From Clostridia bacterium (GTDB lineage: Bacteria; Bacillota; Clostridia; Oscillospirales; CAG-272): 8,465 nucleotides of DNA. The notes under the pieces are model-generated. The model saw nothing but the letters and a program-made list of their open reading frames with translations. It did no database searches and was not told where the DNA came from. The position numbers were made by a program, and so were the translations under genes. This document shows positions 4,290 to 8,465 of the stretch, piece by piece (the stretch's first letter is position 1; each line of letters opens with the position of its first letter). Location of the stretch: the NCBI GenBank assembly GCA_017407375.1, contig JAFQWT010000043.1:1-8465 (forward strand). The letters are read 5' to 3'.

Positions 4290-5741
4290 TTAAATGGAAT
4301 ACTGGGAAGCCGCGGTGTCGCCGCCCTTACCCGTCCAGTTGGTGTGGAAGAACTGGCCGCGGGGAGCATCGATGCGCTCGTAGGTGTGGGCGCCGAAGTA
4401 GTCGCGCTGCGCCTGGAGCAGGTTGGCAGGCAGACGCTCGGAGCGGTAGCCGTCAAAGTAGCAGAGGGCGGAGGTCATGGCGGGCATAGGAATGCCGTTC
4501 GAGATGGCGGCGGCGCAAACGCGTCTCCAGCCGGCCTGGGCCTTCTCGATGACGTCCTTGAAGTAGGGATCGAGCAGGAGGTTGGGAAGCTCGGGATTCG
4601 CATCAAAGGCCTCCTTGATCTTACCGAGGAACACGCTGCGGATAATGCAGCCGCCTCTCCACATCAGGGCAATGCCACCGTAGTTGAGGTTCCAACCGTA
4701 GGTCTTGGCGGCCGAACGCATCAGGGTGTAGCCCTGAGCGTAGGAAACGATCTTCGCGGCGAACAGAGCGTCCTTCAGATCGTTGATGAAGGCGGCCTTG
4801 TCGCCCTGGAACACGGGCTTCGGACCCGCAAGCACACGGGAGGCGGCCACGCGCTCGTCCTTCATGGCGCTGAGGCATCTGGCAAACACGGCCTCGCCGA
4901 TGAGCGTCAGCGGAACGCCCTCGTCAAGGGCGGCAATACCGGTCCACTTACCGGTACCCTTCTGGCCGGCCGTGTCGAGGATCTTCTCAACGATCGGCTC
5001 GCCGTCGGTGTCCTTGTAAGCGAGGATATCCTTCGTGATCTCGATGAGGTAGCTGTCCAGCTCCTTGGTGTTCCAATCGGCAAAGACCTCGTGCATCTCA
5101 TCGTCGCTCATGCCGAGCAGGTCACGCATCAGGTGGTAGGCCTCGCAGATCATCTGCATATCGCCGTACTCAATGCCGTTGTGGACCATCTTGACAAAGT
5201 GGCCGGCGCCGTTCTCGCCAACCCAGTCACAGCAGGGAGCGCCGTCCTCGACCTTGGCGCAGATGGCCTGCAGGATCGGCTTCACAGCCGGCCAAGCCGC
5301 GGGCGAGCCGCCGGGCATCAGGCTCGGGCCGTTCAGAGCGCCCTCCTCGCCACCGGAAACACCGGTACCGATGTAGAGCTTGCCCTGGCTCTCAACGTAA
5401 GCGGTGCGGCGGGCGGTATCGGGAAAGTGGGAGTTACCGCCGTCGATGATGATGTCGCCGTCCTCAAGGAGAGGCAGGAGCTTCTCGATCATGTCGTCAA
5501 CGGCCTGGCCGGCCTTGACCATCATCATGACCTTGCGGGGCTTCTCCAGGGTGGACACCAGCTCCTCAAGCGAGTAGGTGCCAACGATGTTCTTGCCCTT
5601 CGCACGTCCCTCGACGAACTTCTGGACCTTTTCGGTCGAACGGTTGAAGACGGAGACGGTAAAGCCCTTGCTCTCCATGTTGATCACAAGGTTCTCACCC
5701 ATGACCGCAAGACCGATCAGACCAATGTCGGATTTTTTCAT
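4290..5741 (-). CDS. gnd: 6-phosphogluconate dehydrogenase, decarboxylating
   Basis: It catalyses oxidative decarboxylation of 6-phosphogluconate to ribulose 5-phosphate with NAD(P)+ in the cytosol, the last oxidative step of the pentose phosphate pathway. The protein is full length at 483 residues. It has the Rossmann motif GLIGLAVMGENL (7-18), NRST (33-36) where the NADP phosphate is usually bound, DGGNSHFPDT (100-109), the GVSGGEEGALNGPSLMPGG signature (127-145), and HFVKMVHNGIEYGDMQ (181-196) with catalytic K184 and E191. The helical C-terminal domain ends with QRDYFGAHTYER and FHTNWTG, which close over substrate in the dimer partner. Its ATG overlaps the PHP stop codon in an ATGA junction, so translation is probably coupled; AAGGAAGG lies nine bases ahead. 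Codons are strongly biased to C/G-ending forms, as in highly expressed genes. Whether NADP or NAD is preferred cannot be decided from the sequence. Confidence 0.97.
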   Translation of the reverse strand: MKKSDIGLIGLAVMGENLVINMESKGFTVSVFNRSTEKVQKFVEGRAKGKNIVGTYSLEELVSTLEKPRKVMMMVKAGQAVDDMIEKLLPLLEDGDIIIDGGNSHFPDTARRTAYVESQGKLYIGTGVSGGEEGALNGPSLMPGGSPAAWPAVKPILQAICAKVEDGAPCCDWVGENGAGHFVKMVHNGIEYGDMQMICEAYHLMRDLLGMSDDEMHEVFADWNTKELDSYLIEITKDILAYKDTDGEPIVEKILDTAGQKGTGKWTGIAALDEGVPLTLIGEAVFARCLSAMKDERVAASRVLAGPKPVFQGDKAAFINDLKDALFAAKIVSYAQGYTLMRSAAKTYGWNLNYGGIALMWRGGCIIRSVFLGKIKEAFDANPELPNLLLDPYFKDVIEKAQAGWRRVCAAAISNGIPMPAMTSALCYFDGYRSERLPANLLQAQRDYFGAHTYERIDAPRGQFFHTNWTGKGGDTAASQYSI

Positions 5742-6604
5742 TTGCGTGTACCTTCCTTTTTGTTTTTATAATAAATTTTTAGTCTTTCGAGTACCGAGTA
5801 GGGGATCTCGAGGTCCCCCGTGCCGCGCCCTATGGCGATGTGCGGCTTCATTGCGGCGTGGAAGTCCGTGCCGCCTGAGATCTCCAGCGAGAGCTCCCTG
5901 GCCATAGCCCTGAATTTCTCCTGCATTTCGGGAGTGTATTCGGTGTAATACCCCTCAATGCCGTCAAGGCCTGCCGCCTTCAGGCGTTTTAAGAAGGCAA
6001 AGAGCTCCTCGTCATTTAGGCGGATGAGGTGCAGATGCGCCAGGAAGGCAATGCCGCCCGCCTGATGAATGAGGTCAATGGCCTCCTCATCGCTCAGGGC
6101 CTGCAGGCCGCTGTATGCGGGGCGCCCGTTGGCGAGATACTTGTCAAAGGCCTCCTTAACGCTCCCCACAAAGCCCTTGTCAACAAGGAGGCGCGCGTAA
6201 TGCGCACGGCAGACGATCTCACCGCCGGCGATCGCCTTGGCCTCCTCCAGTGTTACGGGGAAGCCAAGCTCGCAAAGCTTGCGGCAATTCTCGCGGGAGC
6301 GCTCCTCGCGCACCTCGCGGATCTTCTTCATGGCCAGCGCCATGGCGGGGGAGTCGGGGTCGATGAAATAGCCGAGGATATGCGTCTCGGTGGCCGAGCG
6401 CGCGGAAAGCTCAATGGCGGGGATGACCTCAACTCCGAGGCGCTCACCCTCAGCCACGGCCTCATGCACACCGGCGACACCGTCATGGTCGGAAAGTGCG
6501 ATCGCCGCCATGCCCGAGGCCTTGGCGTGGGCCACAAGCTCCCGCGGCGTCATCGAGCCGTCCGAGCAGGTCGAGTGTGTGTGCAGGTCGATCAGACGAT
6601 CCAT
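5738..6604 (-). CDS. PHP-domain phosphoesterase (YciV/RNase AM-like)
   Basis: This 288-residue protein has the complete metal-ligand set of a PHP domain: HTH (8-10) in DLHTHSTCSDG with D15, SDHDG with H40, E65 in PAIELSA, H75 in HILGY, H190/H192 in LAHLHL, and D247/H249 in GTDFH. Family members hydrolyse 3',5'-nucleotide bisphosphates (pAp) or trim RNA 5' ends, using a trinuclear metal centre. The central insert, with EERSRENCRKLCELG and later HYARLLVDKGFVGSVKEAFDKYL and GRPAY, is typical of the YciV/TrpH-like branch. The ATG at 6602-6604 comes one base after the stop of the larA-like gene, and GAGGGA lies shortly ahead. The stop overlaps the gnd start. Tight coupling with sugar-acid genes is unusual for a housekeeping pAp phosphatase. 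A sugar-phosphate phosphatase role is conceivable, but nothing in the motifs shows it. Confidence 0.88.
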   Translation of the reverse strand: MDRLIDLHTHSTCSDGSMTPRELVAHAKASGMAAIALSDHDGVAGVHEAVAEGERLGVEVIPAIELSARSATETHILGYFIDPDSPAMALAMKKIREVREERSRENCRKLCELGFPVTLEEAKAIAGGEIVCRAHYARLLVDKGFVGSVKEAFDKYLANGRPAYSGLQALSDEEAIDLIHQAGGIAFLAHLHLIRLNDEELFAFLKRLKAAGLDGIEGYYTEYTPEMQEKFRAMARELSLEISGGTDFHAAMKPHIAIGRGTGDLEIPYSVLERLKIYYKNKKEGTRK

Positions 6605-6605
6605 G

Positions 6606-7850
6606 TCAGTCCCTCGTCCAGAGTCCGAGCGCGGGGTTGCTGATATAGAAGATCTCCTCGCCGTCGACCGTGTGGAAGCCGTCGGTCAGCTTTGTGGGAT
6701 CGTACTTCTTGACGATCTCGGCGTAGGGAACGTAGTCAAACGCCGCCCCGCGGACCTCGTCCTCCGTGAGCAGCTCCGTGCAGTAGGTGATCTTAAAGCG
6801 CCCGTCCGAGGAGCCGTGAATGAGGTGCGCCGCCACCGACTGGTTTTCCTGGAGGTCGGCGTTCTCCTTGACAAGGCGGAGAATGTTCTCGCGGCCCACG
6901 TAGCCGTATTTGCGGATCAGACGGTCGTTTTCCGCGTCCTCACCGAACATCTTGACGCCGGGCGCCAGAATGATCAGCTCACCGCCGTCGGCAATGGCCA
7001 TGCGGGTGCGGTAAACGGCCTTGTTACCAAGCCAGGTGCTCTTGAACTCACGCGGATCAAGGTACACCACGACCTTCTTGAGCGGACGGTCCATGTGGTT
7101 GAGGTTTTTCTCCTGGCTGTGCGCCACCGCCATCTCGAAAAGCTCACGGCGGTTGCCGATGTAAAGCCCGTGGAGGTTGGTGACGTCACCCGTGTTGGTG
7201 GTGACGGTCAGAACGTAGAGCAGGGGAACGTCCTTTAAGAAGTTGTCCTGCGCGTAGTCAAACACGCGGCGCACGGGGGAGAAGTCGCGGCCCATGATGC
7301 GCTCCATCCCGTAGAAGGCGCCCAGCATGTGTGAGCTGTTGATCATGCTGCTGCCGCCACAGCCGACAAAGATGTTTTTTGAGTAGTTGGCCATGCCCAC
7401 CACCTCGTGGGGGACGACTTGGCCGGCCGAAATGATCAGGTCGTAGGAGGGGTCCATAATGCGCTTGTTGACCTCAACGTCGATGGGGGTGTCCACAAGG
7501 CCGTCGGAGACCTCGCTGACGAAGGAGCCGGGCACCTCGCCGATCTTGACAACGTCGGTACGCCAGTTGTGCTCCGAAAGACGCTCAAAGGGGATCTTCC
7601 CAAGGAAGAAGGTCTCGCACTCCTCCTCGGTCATCGGCACGTGCGTGCCAAGGGCGGGCATCACGTCCACCTCGCAGGTGTCCTTCAGCATTTCGTAATA
7701 ATACGCGGTGATCTTACCCGCGCCCGAGTACATTCTGGTGTAATCGGGAGGGAGGAGCAGGACCTTCTTTAAGGACTTGCCCTCAAGGGACTTCTTTAAA
7801 TATTCGCGGAGCTCCGCATCCGAGATGACGGTTTCGCTTTTGATGAACAT
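6606..7850 (-). CDS. LarA-family nickel-pincer racemase/epimerase homologue
   Basis: This 414-residue protein carries the LarA (DUF2088) catalytic layout: DYTR (36-39) for the substrate-contacting D and R, ALGTH with H70, H148, K158 in NYSKNIF, and H174 in NSSHMLG. The spacing H148-K158-H174 (10 and 16 residues) equals that of H174, K184 and H200 in lactate racemase, where the lysine carries the nickel-pincer nucleotide and the histidines bind nickel and act as acid/base. It should therefore interconvert a 2-hydroxy acid by hydride transfer. Known family substrates include lactate, malate and D-gluconate. The gnd and KDG-kinase-like neighbours favour a sugar acid, but this is inference. The cofactor enzymes LarB, LarC and LarE are not in the window. 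The ATG at 7848-7850 is chosen over an in-frame upstream start because AGGTGA lies four bases ahead. It is the first gene of the operon, with its own promoter. Confidence 0.85.
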   Translation of the reverse strand: MFIKSETVISDAELREYLKKSLEGKSLKKVLLLPPDYTRMYSGAGKITAYYYEMLKDTCEVDVMPALGTHVPMTEEECETFFLGKIPFERLSEHNWRTDVVKIGEVPGSFVSEVSDGLVDTPIDVEVNKRIMDPSYDLIISAGQVVPHEVVGMANYSKNIFVGCGGSSMINSSHMLGAFYGMERIMGRDFSPVRRVFDYAQDNFLKDVPLLYVLTVTTNTGDVTNLHGLYIGNRRELFEMAVAHSQEKNLNHMDRPLKKVVVYLDPREFKSTWLGNKAVYRTRMAIADGGELIILAPGVKMFGEDAENDRLIRKYGYVGRENILRLVKENADLQENQSVAAHLIHGSSDGRFKITYCTELLTEDEVRGAAFDYVPYAEIVKKYDPTKLTDGFHTVDGEEIFYISNPALGLWTRD

Positions 7851-7867
7851 TCTTTCACCTGCTTTCC

Positions 7868-7881
7868 GGGGCACATGCCCC
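7868..7881. other. Leader hairpin upstream of the larA-like gene
   Basis: GGGGC-ACAT-GCCCC (five to six pairs) sits in the predicted 40-base leader, ending eight bases before the ribosome site. It has no U-tract and is too small to be a known riboswitch. Confidence 0.4.
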
Positions 7882-7897
7882 TATTCTCTCGTCTATC

Positions 7898-7926
7898 ATT
7901 ATAACAAAGTGTAACCTCTTTTTCAA
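7898..7926 (-). promoter_or_regulatory. Promoter of the larA-like/PHP/gnd/kinase operon
   Basis: On the minus strand, -35 TTGAAA (7926-7921), a 17-base spacer and a perfect -10 TATAAT (7903-7898). Transcription should start near 7891, giving a leader of about 40 bases. No operator-like repeat overlaps the boxes, so any control must lie elsewhere. Confidence 0.85.
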
Positions 7927-8001
7927 TAGAAAAAGGGCGATTTGGTAAATTTCTGACATTCCGAAAGCCAAATACAGCAAGAAACGCAAGATTTCGCCTT
8001 A
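7927..8001. other. AT-richer intergenic segment with no recognised element
   Basis: About 75 bases between the operon promoter and the repeat array. No ORF, terminator or clear operator is seen. A weak split inverted repeat TTTGG/CCAAA flanks 7940-7971. It could hold an activator site for the operon, but nothing recognisable supports that. Confidence 0.3.
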
Positions 8002-8164
8002 GCGCGGCGTGTGGCTCGGCATCGATTTCCACCAAAAAAAGACCGCCTCAAAAGGCGGCCTTTGGGGTGCGTTCACGCATGGCGTGAATATCCCCGCTCG
8101 CGCCTCCCGCGAGCCAGCTCCCGTCGGGCAAGCTCACAGGATGCGAACCCTCCCCCCGCGCAAA
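8002..8164. repeat. Tandem structured repeat, unit 1 (163 bases)
   Basis: This is the first of two complete copies with exactly 163-base periodicity (GCGCGG at 8002, 8165, 8328). In order it holds the tRNA-Val-end copy ATTTCCACCA (8025-8034), a terminator-like stem CCGCCT/AGGCGG preceded by an A-run (a U-run on the minus strand), TTCACGC-ATG-GCGTGAA (8072-8088), GCTCGCG/CGCGAGC (8096-8114), and CCGCGC-AAA-GCGCGG (8156-8170), which spans the boundary to unit 2. It carries no credible coding signal on either strand. Confidence 0.85.
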
Positions 8165-8327
8165 GCGCGGAGTGTGGCTCGGCATCGATTTCCACCAAGC
8201 AAAAAAGCCGCCTGAATGGCGGCTTTGGGGGGCGGTCACGCATGGCGTGAATATCCCCGCTCGCGCCGACCGTGAGCCAGCTCCCGTCGGGCAAGCTCGC
8301 AGGATGCGAACCCTCCCACCGCGTAAA
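8165..8327. repeat. Tandem structured repeat, unit 2 (163 bases)
   Basis: Same length and order of parts as unit 1, differing at scattered positions (roughly one in ten by eye). Its terminator-like hairpin is GCCGCC-TGAAT-GGCGGC, read on the minus strand as a stem followed by TTTTTTGCTTGG. Several differences from unit 1 keep base-pairing as G-U pairs or swapped pairs. A 37-base block from 8188 is identical to the block starting at 8349 in the third, partial copy. Confidence 0.85.
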
Positions 8328-8393
8328 GCGCGGAGAAGGGTTCTTACTATTTCCACCAAGCAAAAAAGCCGCCTGAATGGCGGCTATTTTGCT
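8328..8393. repeat. Partial third repeat unit fused to the tRNA-Val terminator
   Basis: It begins in phase with the other units (GCGCGGAG), then diverges over 8336-8347 where the others read GTGTGGCTCGGCATCG. It rejoins them at ATTTCCACCA (8349-8358) and the GCCGCC/GGCGGC hairpin. After the hairpin it leaves the repeat and runs into the real tRNA-Val 3' flank. Confidence 0.75.
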
Positions 8394-8405
8394 TGGTGGA
8401 AATAG
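8347..8405 (-). terminator. tRNA-Val terminator embedded in a 59-base palindrome that includes the tRNA 3' end
   Basis: Inner stem GCCGCC (8368-8373) / GGCGGC (8379-8384), loop TGAAT; on the minus strand it is followed by TTTTTT, so it should terminate tRNA-Val transcripts. The symmetry continues outward through one A-A mismatch into a 19-base perfect repeat (8347-8365 against 8387-8405). That outer arm includes the last 12 bases of the tRNA, so nascent RNA could fold the tRNA tail into the terminator stem. Confidence 0.85.
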
Positions 8406-8465
8406 GGGGGCTCGAACCCTCGACCTCACGGATGTGAACCGTGCGCTCTGACCAACTGAGCTATA
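8394..8465 (-). tRNA. tRNA-Val (anticodon CAC), 5' end beyond the window
   Basis: Read on the minus strand: the acceptor 3' half TATTTCC (8404-8398), discriminator A and encoded CCA (8396-8394); T-loop TTCGAGC; anticodon stem CACGG/CCGTG around the loop TTCACAT (8438-8432), giving anticodon CAC at 8436-8434; and a D-arm GCTCAGTTGGTCAGAGC. About five bases of the 5' acceptor strand are cut off by the window edge; they should read GGAAA to pair with the 3' half. The T-stem has one A-C mismatch (second pair), which is slightly unusual. It would read GUG codons. Confidence 0.9.

Noticed and set aside
3196..5771. Two long plus-strand open frames (365 and 475 codons) lying opposite the kinase and gnd genes
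   Set aside because: They mirror well-recognised genes codon for codon, have no ribosome sites or family resemblance, and arise because strongly C/G-ending codons leave few stops on the opposite strand.
8002..8393. CRISPR array
   Set aside because: The whole 163-base unit is repeated with scattered changes; there are no short constant repeats with unique spacers and no cas genes.
8025..8405. attL/attR sites of an element integrated in tRNA-Val
   Set aside because: The tRNA-end copies are inverted relative to the tRNA and only about 160 bases apart, with no integrase or cargo between them; integration would leave same-direction copies flanking an element.
8009..8429. Overlapping open frames of 68-118 codons on both strands across the repeat array
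   Set aside because: Frames exist on both strands because the unit is GC-rich and low in stops. They lack ribosome sites, cross tRNA and terminator sequence, and simply restate the tandem repeat.

Overview
The window looks like chromosomal DNA of a GC-rich, Gram-positive Clostridia-type bacterium, probably near the Oscillospiraceae/Ruminococcaceae; this placement is an inference. It rests on strong AGGAGG-type ribosome sites, consensus sigma-A promoters with 17-base spacers, U-tailed hairpin terminators after nearly every unit, tRNA genes with encoded CCA, and the protein families present. No phage, transposase or CRISPR genes are visible.

Layout from left to right. (1) Bases 1-141 hold the C-terminus of a probable manganese exporter (MntP-like), closed by a terminator. 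(2) Bases 171-1139 hold a consensus promoter, a DUF1295 membrane protein gene and a bidirectional terminator shared with the convergent next gene. (3) Bases 1139-1666 (minus) hold a small helical ferritin-like/DUF2383-like protein. (4) Bases 1667-2060 hold a small Cro/C1-type repressor gene (minus). Upstream of it lie three copies of the palindrome ACCCG-N4-CGGGT, exactly 48 bases apart, and a strong plus-strand promoter that fires straight into a terminator. (5) Bases 2062-2827 (minus) hold a YczE/DUF6198-like membrane protein. (6) Bases 2944-3124 (minus) hold tRNA-Ser(CGA) with its own promoter, leader hairpin and terminator.

(7) Bases 3164-7926 (minus) are a compact four-gene operon in the order larA-like racemase/epimerase, PHP phosphoesterase, gnd, PfkB sugar kinase. 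It has a consensus promoter at 7898-7926, very tight junctions (1-base gap, ATGA overlap, 17-base gap) and a strong terminator at 3164-3195. Gnd links it to 6-phosphogluconate metabolism. Together with a nickel-pincer LarA-family enzyme and a 2-keto-3-deoxygluconate-kinase-like protein, this suggests sugar-acid (gluconate-type) catabolism rather than lactate racemisation; that is a hypothesis.

(8) Bases 8002-8393 carry no gene. They hold a tandem array of a 163-base GC-rich unit (two full copies and a partial third) built from several hairpins, directly downstream (in the minus direction) of a tRNA-Val(CAC) gene that runs off the right edge. Each unit contains a copy of the tRNA's last ten bases plus one arm of its terminator. 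At the tRNA itself these form a 59-base near-perfect palindrome that includes the tRNA 3' end. The tRNA-Ser terminator shows a weaker version of the same feature.

The most interesting items are the 48-base-phased operator array with its orphan promoter, the tRNA-end-mimicking repeats, and the possible sugar-acid operon with a LarA homologue.
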